A stretch of DNA of 64,000 nucleotides from Septoria linicola. Taxonomy: Eukaryota > Ascomycota > Dothideomycetes > Mycosphaerellales > Mycosphaerellaceae. The position numbers and the translations under genes are program-made. The DNA lies in NCBI GenBank assembly GCA_024114885.1, contig CP099427.1, positions 1,364,001 through 1,428,000 of the forward strand, in the 5' to 3' direction. Shown here one piece after another: positions 12,460 through 27,155 of the stretch. Below the pieces are notes generated by a model. It had not been told where the DNA came from. It did not search any database and worked only from the letters and a program-made list of their open reading frames with translations. Numbering within the stretch: position 1 is the stretch's first letter; every line of letters starts with the position of its first letter.

Positions 12460-12940
12460 ACTATCTCCTCTCCCTAAGAGAGCTGCCCTTAGCGACACCC
12501 TTACTTAATAGGTTACATTCTAGGCTGCCTATTTAGTCTTTATAATATACTTTATATATTCCGCGCTTATCGCGTCTCTAATACGTTATACCTACGGACC
12601 TTTAGCGTATTACGTAAATACGCGCTACGAAGTAAAGGGTTACTATATATATTTGCGTTTACGTAGTAATATAATCTCTACTATAGCGACTACGATTCGT
12701 AGCTCGAGCGTGTTCTTAAAAACTCTTCTAACTCTCTCTTAGACTTTCTCTCTCTACGTATATAATATTTTCTATGTCCTTATTAACGCTAGTATCTCTA
12801 TACGATTACCGTATTACTAACGTAAGTACTATACTACCGAAGCGTACCCGAGTCGTAGTCCTAAACCGCCTACTATATACTATTAATAATATTAGAGGAC
12901 GAGGAGATATAGAGATCTACCTCTACTATATTAAGTATAC

Positions 12941-13218
12941 TATTAAAAGTGGAGGGCGTTTATAGATACTATATAATGTCAAGGAGGGTATAGCGTAGTA
13001 AAGAAGAATAGGGGATTAATCTTGAACTAACTTATATATATAGTGTAGTAGTAATATGCTAGGAACTAAATACAAAGTTGATTAAGTTAGTTATCTAAGA
13101 AGAGAAGAAAGAGAAGTAAGATATACCTCTTGCCAAGCCTTAGGTGGATGCCTTAGGCATCTAGAACTATACTTAGAAGTCTATATCTAGACTGACTATC
13201 TAGGATATATTCTTAACA
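12941..13218 (-). repeat. left (3') LTR of Copia copy 2
   Basis: 278 bp, TATTAAAAG...TTAACA, same family as the LTRs of copies 1 and 3. Confidence 0.92.
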
Positions 13219-16200
13219 CTCCTACTTATGCTATATAGTTAGATCTTTCAACAGATTATCTATAGTACTCAAATGCTAGTCCTAATCTTGATTAGTCATT
13301 AAGTACTTGCTTTTTAGACTAATAACTAGACAGTACTAACTATTAATCTAATAAACTTTCTATACTACTATCTCTTATAAAAAGGTAAAAGAAATGCCTT
13401 CTATAAGATCTTCCTCCTCTCTTATATAGGAGTAGATTGTTTAGGACATAGACTATCTAGTAAGTTGCCCCTATCCTTTCTTATAGCTAATTCTAACAGC
13501 TCCCTAGATTCCTTATAGCCTAGTCTCCTACTTAGTTATATTCTATCTTTAGGGTACACTATTCTTAGCTATAGGGATCTTATATTAAGCTAGGGAGTAG
13601 AGTGACTATACACTAGTAGAGGAGATAATAGCTGCTATAGAGGAGGTCTTCAATATTAACTAGTACTTGGCCTTAGGGGGTGTCTAGTTTAGCTAGGTAC
13701 TATATAGTAATATTGTAGTTAGTAATAGGTCTAATATTAGTAAGGGCATTTAAGACTTTATAAAGTCTAACTAAGGAGGAGTTAAGTAACTAAAATCTTT
13801 CTTTTAGACTCCTCTTAGTTCAACTCTAAGGCTTAGAGTTATCTTTTACATATCTCTTATATAAGGCAGAGCTGCCTTATAAACTCCTGAAACTATAGTC
13901 TATTCTTTAGCTTAGTAAGACTATCTACTACTATCTCTTTTATATTTACATATTCTATAGAGATAAGTCTGTTCTACTAGAGCTTTCTTATAGTATTATA
14001 TAAGATATTAATATATTTAGACTTATTATAAACATATAAGTCCTTAACTAGAGTAAGGGTAGCTTAGTTATTACCTTTTAGCTAAATTAGCCTAATTCTA
14101 GTAATAGTTTCCTAGTTACTAAGGATCCTTAGTTAGTAAGAACATTCTCCTACTAACTCTAGGCATCCAAGCTCTCTTAAAAGAGTACTAAGGAACTATA
14201 ACTATTTTACATATATACCTATAGCTATATATTTAGCTTCTATTATAGATATAGCTATAGATTTCTATTTCTTACTTATCTAGGAGATTAGTATACTATA
14301 AAGGAAGAAGATATATCTAAGGATTGAGACTCTGTTAGTCTTGTCTATTATATAGTTAGAGTCCATATATCTAGTAAGAAAGCCTTAACTATTCCTTAAG
14401 TATCTTAGACTAAGGTCTAGGTTTGATCTCAGGTATCTAGTTAGCTTCTTTAGAGCCTTCATATGTCCTACTATTAGATTACTAATATAGGAGCTTAATC
14501 TTCTAAGGGCAAATAAAATGTCTAGTCTTATAACAGTTGTAAGCTATATCTATGTTCTAATAATAGATTAGTACTCCTATTTGTTATACCTTTTATTATT
14601 TGGTCTAGTAGGCTTCAGACTTTTATAGCTGTCTATTAGTAAAAGAGTTAGTAATATAGTCTCTTAACCTATTCCTATCTTAGCTAGGTTCTCTTAGATA
14701 TAGTGCTTCTAGTTAAGTTTTAGCTAGCCTTACTATCTATTTCTTGTTAGTCTTATTCTAAGAATCTTGTCTAGTTCTCTAAGATCTTTAATCTTAAAGA
14801 CCTTACTAAGTTAGTCTTTGAACTAGAGGACATCTTCTAGTCTCTCTATAGTAATAGGTATATTATTAATATAGATTAGGATTATTAGGTCTTTCCTTTT
14901 CTTATAGATTAGAAGACATAGGTCCACTTCTAATTGTCTAAATCCTATTCCTTTTAGCTTTGATATATATAGCTAATTCTAGTCTCTTATAGCTTACTTT
15001 AGCCTATAGAGACTCCTTAGAACTTATAAGACTATGCTAGTTAGTAGGTTAACACCTAGTAGTAGGATTATATAGATGTCCTTATATAGGGTACTCTCTA
15101 TAAATGCATTGTTTATATCTACTTAGTGCAGAACTAGGTCCTTCTTATAGACTATAGCTATAAATCCTCTTAGAGTATCCTGCCTAACTATAGGGGCAAA
15201 AGTCTCTATATAGTCTACTCTATACTTTTAGGAGAACTCTCTTATAACTAGTCTTACCTTAAACTTTTTAATAGCTCTACTAAGCTTTCTCTTAATATTA
15301 AAGACCTATCTTAAGGTAACTAGGTTAGCCCCTTTTAGTAGGACTACTACAGTCTAGGTATTATTACTTACAAGTGTATCTAGCTCCTTCTAAATAGCTT
15401 CTTACTAGAGATAACCCTACTTAGGATTACTTACTACTTCCTTATAGTTCCTTAGGATTAGAACCTCCTGTTTGTATATTCCTGCTTCTTTAGTAGCTAA
15501 GAATGCAATCTCTTTAACTTCCTCTAAGAATTCTAGGTCCTATAGGATACCTAGGTTAATAGAGCTTATAGCTAAGAAGAAAGCCTAATGCTCTAGGAGC
15601 ATTTCCTTATCTAGCTGACTATTCTAATCTAGCTCAAGCCTAATTAGCTTTAGCTTCTAGTCAAATCTATTAAGTTCTTAGGATACTTTCCTCTTTCTAA
15701 GGGTTTACCTTAAAGCTGTCTGCTCCTAATCTACCTCTATAGTTTCTTAGGCAGAATTCTTAGATTCTTTCTTAACTTTCCCTTAGTCTAGGAATTTTCT
15801 ATACTCTCCTATATCTTCTAGTAGAGGTGGAAGTTGTATAAAGAGTTTCTTTCCTTCCTAAACCTATACTAATAGCTAAGGGGGAGGAGGCTTCTACTAG
15901 CCTAGACTAGGAGCACCTAGGGTACTCCTACTAGCTTATAGAGCAGGCTAGCTAATAGTTCTTAGCCTTCTAATAGGTCTTCTTTCTAGAGCTAAACTAG
16001 GGAGATTCTTAATCTTAATATTTAAGTCTAATTCTCTACCTAGCTTATCTTTAAAGAAGATTGTATTAGTGTACTACTTAATAGCCTTTATATCTGGCTC
16101 CTAGAACTTCTATACCTTTACTATATTATTATAGTATCTAACAAATATAGTATCCTTTCCTCTGTTTATTAGTTTATTACTCCTTGCCTACTAAGGCTAT

Positions 16201-18937
16201 ACTCTTATATCTATATACACTACAGCTCTATATCCCTATACCTTAAGGTAGGAGACTATTAGTTTGATCCTATTAAAAGCTTTATTAGGTAAGAGCTTGA
16301 ATCCCTTAATATTAGGTCTATTTAGAAGCTTGTTCCTTATATATACCTATACTTTAAGGGCTTCTAGCTAAAACTTAATAGGTATCTTGCTTTCTTCAAG
16401 CATTGCTCTAATAGAGGCCTCTAATGTTTAGATAGACCTCTTAACTACTCCATTCTAGAGTAAATTGTAGGCCTTAGTTAGCTTAAGAGTAATTCTAAAG
16501 TCCTTCTCCTACTATTTAATTAAAGTAGTAATCTCTCTAGCATTGTTAGCCCTTACAGACTTGAGGAGTGCTACTAACTGCCTTTCTACCTTAATCCTCT
16601 AGTTCTAAAGAGTAGTTAGTATATCTGATCTAGCCTTAAGTAGAAATGCCTATTTCTTTCTTAAGAAGTTATTAACAATCTTAAGCTACTATATAAAACC
16701 TTTTACTAATAATGGTAATAGTCTATAGATATCTACTAATATAAGGGCTAATCTTTTAGGTCTTCTCTTAATAGACTTACCTAGGTATTTCTTTATCTTA
16801 CCTATTACACAGATCCTATACTTATACTCTTCCTAGTTAGGAATTAGAATTCTTTCCTTTAGGTTAGTAACTTTATAAAGGTTTGAGAGTAACCCTCTTC
16901 TAAAGTGTATAAATCTTCTATACTATAGCTCTCACTATTTTAGATCCTTCTCTAATAGGGTAGTATAGGCATTATTAACCTCTATAGGATCATATAGTAA
17001 GTAATATAACTTTTCCTATAGGAGAGGTAATATCTTACTAATAAATAGAACACCTCTAACTAGCTTAGTCTTTATAACTATTTAGCTATCTAGGGAGGTA
17101 AGAGTGAAATCAGGCTTCTAGACTCTAAATTACTTACTAAACTAATCTTATAATATAAGATTTACTCTAAGATTAGGAACAAATAGTACTCTATTAAGTA
17201 GAACTTCTCCTCCTAAGATTCCCTTTATCTATACTAGTCTAGAGTAGGTTATATAGAGGTATCCTCCTCCTACCTTGATCTATACTTTCTTCCTTAGTAG
17301 CTTTACTAATCTAAAGAAGGATAGTTAGTTAGTTATATAGGATAAGGCACAGGAATCTAAGAGCTATTCTTAGGGTAACAACTTGCCTTTAGCCTTAATT
17401 ATAGAATAGGCTAACTCATCTTAGTTATTATCTTCTAATAGGGAATCATTATTACTTCTAGAACTAGAGTAAGTTCTAGAATCAGAACTAGAACTAGACT
17501 CCTAGGCTGAAAATCCTTTCTTTAGAAGCTTTCTAGACTTTTCTATCCTTTAAAGCTACTTGCCTATTTTCTAGACAACCTTCTTTAGCTTATTATATAA
17601 TAATAACTTATAGACAGCTTTCTTAATATGTCTAGTATTCCTTAGTAAAGGGGATCTTCTAACCCTCCCTCTAAGGAATGATCCCTAAGGGTCCTTCTAG
17701 TTCTTAGTACTATTTCTCTACTAGGATAGTTTCTTAGTAGTAGGGAGGTCAGGACAATCCTTCAACTAGTACTTCCCTTTCTTATAGAGCTAGTATATTA
17801 GTAGGGACTTTCCTTAGTAGAGCTACCTAGAATAGAATATAGCTAGACCTGTATCTATCTTATCTAGATTGTCTCTTGCCTCTTAGGACTTAAGTAGAAG
17901 GAGAACAGTGTCTATATCTAAGGATAGTTAGGTTATAATAGTATCCTTAGCTACTTAGTATAATATAGGTAGAGACTATAGGAGATGTTTTAGCCTTTTC
18001 TCTTAGCTCTAGTAGTAGGCTTCCTAAGGATTAATCTTAGTAATCCTCTTGCCTAGGCCTCCAAGGTGTCTCTATACTTCCCTAATTGTCTTATTAGGTA
18101 ACATCCTAAATATAATAAACTGCTTAATCAGACCTATAGTATAGGACTTCAGGACTCTATTATACTTGTTCTAGAGAATTACCTATATCTCAGCTACTAG
18201 TATAGTAACATACTATGTCTCTAGCTCTATCTCATTATCTTTACTAATACTATATCTAATACTAAACCTATATACTGTATTGTCTTTTAAGAAGTATTGA
18301 TTCTAAGTAACATATATCTAAAGACTAGTATCCTACTAAACTATATATAGGTTCCCTCTAATAATTAGTTAGCTGATTACCTAGAACTAGTCCTTTCCTT
18401 CTAGCTTGTCTGTCTATAGCTTGAACTATCTCTTCTAGTTAGTTCTGTCTAGGATTGGAATCCTTTAGCTCTTCTTGTCCTCTTAGTCTATTATAGAAAT
18501 AGGTGAATAGAATAAATAATTAGTAGAATACTTTAGACCAGCTAAGGATTCTAGAGAAGGGTAATTTCTTGTAGTAGGGAGACTAGCTCTAAGGGATAGG
18601 GATTCCTCGTATTTAGGAAATTACTAAGACTTAGATCTTTCTCTCTTAGTAGAGTTTCTATTACTAGGTAGTAGGAAGGCTAAGTAGCCTCTTCTAACTC
18701 TAGTAATACTAGGTGCAATAGTAGAGAACTAGGCAGGTATTAATAAAGTAGAAACACACTACTGTCTTATAGAGATCTTTACTAACTTATATACTACTAG
18801 GTACAAACTAGCTTCGTTAGTAATATAGTTAGGGAAACTTCTAGGCCCTAAATGTTTTCTATAAACTGTAAGGGATACAAGTAACCTATACTAACATAGG
18901 TTGCTCCTATTTAGTATATAAACCCGGGCTTATAACC

Positions 18938-19215
18938 TATTAAAAGTAGAGAGCGTTTATAGATACTATATAATGTTAAGGAGGGTATAGCGTAGTAAAG
19001 AAGAATAGGGGATTAATCTTGAACTGACTTATACACATAGTGTAGTAGTAATATGCTAGGAACTAAATACAAAGTTGATTAAGTTAGTTATCTAAGAAGA
19101 GAAGAAAGAGAAGCAAGATATACCTCTTACTAAGCCTTAGGTAGATGCCTTAGGTATCTAGAACTATGCTTAGAAGTCTATATCTAGACTGACTATCTAG
19201 GATACATTCTTAACA
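18938..19215 (-). repeat. right (5') LTR of Copia copy 2
   Basis: 278 bp. The primer-binding site GGCTTATAACC lies directly inside it at 18927-18937, one RIP step from GGCTCATAACC. Confidence 0.92.
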
Positions 19216-20176
19216 TATACCTACGATAGTATAGATCTTCGAATACTCCTTAACTACGCTTTATATACTAACGGACTACGTATAGACGACGAGCTAGCGT
19301 GCGACGAGGTAATAAAGCCTAGTTAGAAGGTTAAGTATTAGCGCTATAAGCGCTAATACTATAATTGTAAGCGTATTACTAATAGAAACCTTAAGCGGTA
19401 GGCGCGCTACGTACTATACTACCGCGAGTAGCTAGCGACCCTCCCTAAGGGCGTACGTAAAGAGTAGGTAAAGCGCTGCCTAAAGGCCCTCCGTACCTCT
19501 ATTAAGACTACTAAGAGGGTTTTTACTAGTAATAAGGGTAAAGCTGTCGGCGGCTAGGATACGCCGTGTAAGGCGAGCGTACTCGGCTCGCTACTGGCTA
19601 GCGCGATATCCGTCGCTAGTCTAGCGGAGACCTAGCGCTAATCTAACTTTATAGTAGCTATATTTAAGCTATAGTACGAGGTATACCTACTCTTCCTATA
19701 CGATCCTCGTACGATACTAATACTCTTCGTAGACTAACTATATAGTAGGCGCCTCCGGCGACGCCCTAGACGCTACTATAGAGGCAGCCTACTCTAAAGA
19801 TAGTAACTAGGAGGAGGGTAAGCTATTAGAGGACGTAGTATCTAATAAGGAGGTAGAGGTAGAGGAGGATAAGGGTAAGGACGCGGAGGGCGTCGACGGC
19901 GGCGGAAACGCTAGCGACGACGCGCTCTCTACGGACGATAAATAAGCGCTTCGCTTACTACCTATCTACGCCTCTTATACTCCGCTCGCGCCTATATAGG
20001 CTATAGTTAGATTCTTACTCTTTGCCTACGGGCACTATACGACCCGCTTAGCGGGCGTATATAAATAATATAGTTTACGCTTCGATATGTCCTAAATGCC
20101 TTAGTGATTTTCTTACTCTCTTAAATTTAAAGTTTGCCCCTAAATATAGGTTTAGCGCTTAGTACTTAGTATCGCC

Positions 20177-20224
20177 GTATTAGTACCTTAGCGTATTAGT
20201 GCCTTAGCGCATTAGCGCCTTAGC
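20177..20224. repeat. 16-bp tandem repeat in Gypsy G2, three units
   Basis: Three units of the type GTATTAGTGCCTTAGC, between the end of the counter-strand gene and the chromodomain end of pol. Sister copies have two, three or four units. Confidence 0.8.
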
Positions 20225-21134
20225 GCTTCTATCTTACTACGCGCCCGCTTACGCGCTACGCTTCGAATACGTCTAGTACTATATAGCTACTAATATATTC
20301 TTTAGGTTCCTACTAGTCGTACTCTTTAGGCCAGCCCTACTAGCGGATTAAGTACTAGCGTACGCCCTTTCTTACTCGAGTTCTAAGGATCTTCTTAACT
20401 TCCTATTTACTCTAGTAGTCCGCGAGTAGTATACTCTCTACCTACGTCTCGCTACCCTTCTAAGGTTCTAGAAGCGATATATAAAATACGTTATAGATAA
20501 GAGCGTCTAGTAGTAGGGCCAAGCGGTACGCCTACTTCCCTACTACGTTAATTACCTTAAAAGGCCTAGTAAACTTATCTACTAACTTCTTCGAAGGAAC
20601 CTTTAATCGTAGGTTCTTTATCGATAGTAAGACTATGTCGCCGACCTTATATTCCTTAGCCTAATACCTATTATTAAAGTACCTAGCCTACGCCTCGCTT
20701 ACTTCTCGCTAGCGTTTACTTAGCGTCTTATAGTTCTTCTTTAATCTTTCTATAGCTTCCTTAGTAGCTAGTACCTCCCTTTTAGGAAGCGCGCCTCGAG
20801 CTTCTCGCCTACTCGTTACTAGCTCCGGATTGAAACTATATAGCGCTATAAATAGTAATACCTTTAGTGTCGTATACGTGCTATTATTATACGCGAACTC
20901 GGCTTATACTAATAGGTCTACCTAGTTATCTTGTTACTTTACGTAGTAGATACGTAGGTAAGTCTTAAGCGTCTAATTCGCTCTTTCGGTTTACCTGTCC
21001 GTTTACAGATAGAACGCTATACTTAGCTTACGCTTTATATACGCCTCGTAGTAGAAGTTAGACTAGAACTAACTCGTAAATATAGGCCCTCTATCGCTAA
21101 TAATGCCTATAGGCATACTATAATGCCTAATTAC

Positions 21135-21412
21135 TATTAAAAGTGGAGGGCGTTTGTAGATACTATATAATGTTAAGGAGGGTATAGCGTAGTAAAGAAG
21201 AATAGGGGATTAATCTTGAACTGACTTATACACATAGTATAGTAGTAATATACTAGGAACTAAATACAAAGTTAATTAAGTTAGTTATCTAAGAAGAGAA
21301 GAGAGAGAAGCAAGATATACCTCTTACTAAGCCTTAGGTAGGTGCCTTAGGTATCTAGAACTATGCTTAGAAGTCTATATCTAGACTAACTATCTAGGAT
21401 ATATTCTTAACA
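21135..21412 (-). repeat. left (3') LTR of Copia copy 3
   Basis: 278 bp, TATTAAAAG...TTAACA. Confidence 0.92.
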
Positions 21413-24400
21413 CTCCTACTTATACTATATAGTCAGATCTTTTAACAGATTATCTATAGTACTCAAATGCTAGTCCTAATCTTGATTAGTTATCAAGTAC
21501 TTACTTTTTAGACTAATAACTAGACAGCACTAACTGTTAATCTAACAAACTTTCTATACTACTATCTCCTACAAAAAGGTAAAAGAAATGCCTTCTATAA
21601 GATCTTCCTCCTCTCTTATATAGGAGTAGATTGTTTAAGACATAGACTATCTAGTAAGTTACCCCTATCCTTTCTTATAGCTAATTCTAATAGCTCCCTA
21701 GATTCCTTATAGCCTAGTCCCTTACTTAGTTACATTCTACATAGCTTCTTAGTTCCCTAATAGTCTTTAGGGTATACTATTCTTAGCTATAGGGATCTTA
21801 TATCAAGCTAGGGAGTAGAGTAACTATATACTAGTAGAGGAGATAATAGCTACTATAGAGGAGGTCTTTAATATCAACTAGTACTTGGCCTTAGGGGGTG
21901 TCTAGTTTAGCTAGGTGCTATATAGTAATATTATAGTTAGTAACAGGTCTAATATTAGTAAGGGCATTTAGGACTTTATAAAGTCTAACTAAGGAGGAGT
22001 TAAGTAACTAAAATCTTTCTTTTAGACTCCTCTTAGTTTAGCTCCAAGGCTTGGAGTTATCTTTTATATATCTCTTATATAAGGTAGAGCTGCCTTATAA
22101 ACTCCTAAAACTGTAGTCTATTCTTTAGCTTAGTAAGACTATCTACTACTATCTCTTTTATATTTATATATTCTATAGAGATAAGTCTGTTCTACTAGAG
22201 CTTTCTTATAGTATTATATAAGATATTAATATGTTTAGACTTATTATAAACATATAAGTCCTTGACTAGAGTAAGGGTAGCTTAGTTATTACCTTTTAGC
22301 TAAATTAGCCTAATTCTAGTAACAGTTTCCTAGTTACTAAGGATCCTTAGTTAGTAAGAACATTCTCCTACTAACTCTAGGTATCTAAGCTCTCTTAAAA
22401 GAGTACTAAGGAACTATAACTGTTTTATATATACTCCTATAGCTATATATTTAGCTTCTATTATAGATATAGCTACAGATTTCTACTTCTTACTTATCTA
22501 GGAGATTAGTGTACTATAAAGGAAGAAGATATATCCAAGGATTGAGACTCTGTTAGTCTTGTCTATTATATAGTTAGAGTCTATATATCTAGTAAGGTAG
22601 CCTTAACTATTCCTTAAGTATCTTAGACTAAGGTCTAGGTTTAATCTCAGGTATCTAGTTAGCTTCTTTAGAGCCTTTATATATCCTACTATTAGATTAC
22701 TAACATAGGAGCTTAATCTTCTAAGGGTAAATGAAATGTCTAGTCTTATAATAGTTATAAGCTATATCTATGTTCTAATAATAGATTAGTACTCCTATTT
22801 GTTATACCTTTTATTATTTAGTCTAGTAGGCTTTAGACTTTTATAGCTATCTATTAGTGAAAGAGTTAGTAATACAGTCTCTTAACCTATTCCTATCTTA
22901 GCTAGGTTCTCTTAGATATAGTGCTTCTAGTTAAGTTTTAGCTAGCCTTACTATCTGTTTCTTGTTAGTCTTATTCTAAGAATCTTGTCTAGTTCTCTAA
23001 GATCTTTGATCTTAAAGACCTTGCTAAGTTAGTCTTTAAACTAGAGGACATCTTCTAGTCTCTCTATAGTAATAGGTATATTATTAATATAGATTAGGAT
23101 TATTAAGTCTTTCCTTTTCTTGTAGATTAGAAGACATAGGTCTACTTCTAATTGTCTGAATCCTATTCCTTTTAGCTTTAATATATATAGCTGATTCTAG
23201 TCTCTTACAGCTTGCTTTAGCCTATAGAGACTCCTTAGAACTTGTAAGACTATACTAGTTAGTAGGTTAACACCTAGTAGTAGGATTATATAGATGTCCT
23301 TATATAGGGTACTCTCTATAAATACATTATTCATATCTACTTAGTATAGAACTAGGTCCTTCTTGTAGACTATAGCTATGAATCCTCTTAGAGTATCCTA
23401 CCTAACTATAGGGGTAAAAGTTTCTATATAGTCTACTCTATACTTTTAGGAGAACCCTCTTATAATTAGTCTTACCTTAAACTTTTTAATAGCTCTACTA
23501 AGCTTTCTCTTAATATTAAAGACCTATCTTAAGGTAACTAGGTTAGCCCCTTTTAGTAGGACTACTACAGTCTAGGTGTTATTACTTATAAGTATATCTA
23601 GCTCCTTCTAAATAGCTTCTTACTAGAGATAACTCTACTTAGGATTACTTACTACTTCCTTATAGTTCCTTAGGATTAGAATCTCCTGTTTATATATTCC
23701 TACTTCTTTAGTAGCTAAGAATGTAATCTCTTTAACTTCCTCTAAGAATTCTAGGTCCTATAGGATACTTAGGTTAATAGAGCTTATAGCTAAGAAGAAA
23801 GCCTAATACTCTAGGAGCATTTCCTTATCTAGCTGACTATTCTAATCTAGCTTAAGCCTAATTAGCTTTAGCTTCTAGTTAAATCTATTAAGTTCTTAGG
23901 ATACTTTCCTCTTTCTAAGAGTTTGTCTTAGAGCTGTCTGCTCCTAATCTACCTCTATAGTTTCTTAGGCAGAATTCTTAGATTCTTTCTTAACTTTCCC
24001 TTAGTCTAGGAATTTTCTATACTCTCCTATATCTTCTAGTAGAGGTAGAAGTTATATAAAGAGTTTCTTTCCTTCCTAAACCTATACTAATAGCTAAGAG
24101 GGAGGAGGCTTCTACTAGCCTAGACTAGGAGCACCTAGGGTACTCCTACTAGCTTATAGAGCAGGCTAGCTAATAGTTCTTAGCCTTCTAATAGGTCTTC
24201 TTTCTAGAGCTGAACTAGAGAGATTCTTAATCTTAATATTTAAGTCCAATTCTCTACCTAGCTTATCTTTAAAGAAGATTATATTAGTATACTACTTAAT
24301 AGCCTTTATATCTGGCTCCTAGAACTTCTATACCTTTACTATGTTATTATAGTATCTAATAAATATAGCATCCTTTCCTCTATTTATTAGTTTGTTACTC

Positions 24401-27155
24401 CTTGCCTACTAAGGCTATACTCTTATATCTATATATACTATAGCTCTATATCCCTATACCTTAAGGTGGGAGACTGTTAGTTTGATCCTATTAAAAGCTT
24501 TATTAGGTGAGAGCTTGAATCCCTTAATATTAGGTCTATTTAGAAGCTTGTTCCTTATATATACCTGTACTTTAAAAGCTTCTAGCTAAAACTTAATAGG
24601 TATCTTACTTTCTTTAAGCATTACTCTAATAGAGGCCTCTAATGTTTAGATAGACCTCTTAACTACTCTATTCTAGAGTAAATTATAGGCCTTAGTTAGC
24701 TTAAGGGTGATTCTAAAGTCCTTCTCCTACTATTTAATTAAAGTAGTAATCTCTCTAGCATTGTTAGCCCTTATAGACTTGAGGAGTGCTACTAACTGCC
24801 TTTCTGCCTTAATCCTCTAGTTCTGAAGAGTAGTTAGTATATCTGATCTAGCCTTAAGTAGAAATGCCTATTTCTTTCTTAAAAAGTTATTAATAATCTT
24901 AAGCTACTATATAAAACCTTTTACTAATAATAGTAATAGTCTATAGATATCTACTGACATAAGGGCTAATCTTTTAGGTCTTCTCTTAATAGACTTGCCT
25001 AGGTGTTTCTTTATCTTACCTATTATATAGATCCTATACTTATACTCTTCCTAGTTAGGAATTAGAATTCTTTCCTTTAGGTTAGTAACTTTATAAAAGT
25101 TTAAGAGTAACCCTCTTCCAAAGTATATAAATCTTCTATACTATAGCTCCTACTGTTTTAGATCCTTCTCTAATAGGGCAGTATAGGCATTATTAACCTC
25201 TATAGGATTATATAGTAAGTAATGTAACTTTTCCTATAAGAGAGGTAATATCTTACTAACAAATAGAACACCTCTAACTAGCTTAGTCTTTATAACTGTT
25301 TAGCTATCTAGGGAGGTAAGAGTGAAATTAGGCTTCTAGACTCTAAATTGCTTACTAAACTGATCCTATAATATAAGATTTACTCTAAGATTAGGAACAA
25401 ACAGTACCCTATTAAGTAGAACTTCTCCTTCTAAGATTCCCTTTATCTATACTAGTCTAGAGTAGGTTATATAGAGGTATCCTCCTCCTACCTTAATCTA
25501 TACTTTCTTCCTTAGTAGCTTTACTAATCTGAAGAAGGATAGTTAGTTAGTTATATAGGATGAGGTATAGGAATCTAAGAGCTATTCTTAGAGTAACAAC
25601 TTGCCTTTAGCCTTAATTATAGAATAGGCTAACTTATCTTAGTTATTATCTTCTAATAGGGAATTATTATTACTTCTAGAACTAGAGTAAGTTCTAGAAT
25701 TAGAACTAGAACTAGACTCCTAGGCTGAAAATCCTTTCTTTAGAAGCTTTCTAGACTTTTCTATCCTTTGAAGCTACTTGCCTATTTTCTAGACAACCTT
25801 CTTTAGCTTATTATATAATAATGACTTATAGACAGCTTTCTTAATATGTCTGGCATTCCTTAGTAAAAGGGATCTTCTAACCCTCCCTCTAAGGAATAAT
25901 CCCTAAGGGTCCTTCTAGTTCTTAGTACTGTTTCTCTGCTAGGACAGTTTCTTAGTAGTAGGGAGGTTAGGACAATCCTTCAACTAGTGCTTCCCTTTCT
26001 TATAGAGCTAGTATATTAGTAGAGACTTTCCTTAGTAGGGCTGCCTAGAATAGAATATAGCTAGACCTATATCTATCTTATCTAGATTATCTCTTGCCTC
26101 TTAGGACTTAAGTAGAAGGAGAACAGTGTCTATATCTAAGGATAGTTAGGTTATAATGGCATCCTTAGCTGCTTAGTATAATATAGGTAGAGACTATAGG
26201 AGATGTTTCAGCCTTTTCTCTTAGCTCTAGTAGTAGGCTTCCTAAGGATTAATCTTAGTAATCCTCTTACCTAGGCCTCTAAGGTGTCTCTATACTTCCC
26301 TAATTGTCTTATTAGGTAACATCCTAAATATAACAAACTACTTAATTAGACCTATAGTATAGGACTTTAGGACTCTATTATACTTATTCTAGAGAATTAC
26401 CTATATCTTAGCTGCTAGTATAGTAATATACTATATCTCCAGCTCTATCTTATTATCTTTACTAATACTACATCTAATACTAAACCTATATACTATATTG
26501 TCTTTTAAGAAGTGTTGATTCTAAGTAATATATATCTAAAGACTAGTGTCCTACTAAACTATATATAGGTTCCCTCTAATAATTAGTTAGCTGATTACCT
26601 AGAACTAGTCCTTTCCTTCTAGCTTGTCTATCTATAGCTTAAACTATCTCTTCTAGTTAGTTCTGTCTAGGATTGGAATCCTTTAGCTCTTCTTGTCCTC
26701 TTAGTCTATTATAGAAATAGGTAAATAGAATAAATAATTAGTAGAATACTTTAGACTAGCTAAGGATTCTAGAGAAGGGTAATTTCTTATAGTAGGGAGA
26801 CTAGCTCTAAGGGACAGGGATTCCTCGTATTTAGGAAATTACTAAGACTTAGATCTTTCTCTCTTAGTAGAGTTTCTGTTACTAGGTAGTAGGAAGGCTA
26901 AGTAGCCTCTTCTAACTCTAGTGATGCTAGGTGTAATAGTAGAGAACTAGGCAGGTATTAATAAAGCAGAAACATACTACTATCTTATAGAGATCTTTAC
27001 TAACTTGTATACTACTAGGTGTAAACTAGCTTCGTTAGTAATATAGTTAGGGAAACTTCTAGGCCCTAAATGTTTTCTGTAAACTATAAAGGATATAAGT
27101 AACCTATACTAACATAGGTTACTCCTATTTAGTATATAAACCCAGGCTTATAACC

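Larger units (their letters stand above)
12941..19215 (-). mobile_element. Copia-type LTR retrotransposon, copy 2, RIP-inactivated
   Basis: 6275 bp with TSD TATAC (12936-12940 and 19216-19220). The orientation is opposite to copy 1: its 5' LTR is on the right with the primer-binding site at 18927-18937. It is 24 bp shorter than copies 1 and 3 because of a deletion near 13545. It sits inside the counter-strand gene of Gypsy G2. The empty site is seen intact in the sister copy near 31610. Confidence 0.93.
12774..19945 (+). pseudogene. counter-strand accessory gene of Gypsy copy G2, split by Copia copy 2
   Basis: Best preserved start of this gene: ATG at 12774, then MSLLTLVSLYDYRITNVS. It runs 12774-12940, is interrupted by Copia copy 2 plus TSD, and continues 19221-19680. 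A 52-nt intron-like gap follows at 19681-19732 (GTATAC...TACTAAT...GTAG), then 19733-19945, ending in TAA. The joined length is 840 nt, an exact multiple of three. The last ~45 codons are rich in Asp/Glu and end NASDDALSTDDK-stop. Internal stops are TAG and one TAA, as expected from RIP. Pol of the same element is on the other strand and does not overlap. Family unknown. Confidence 0.55.
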
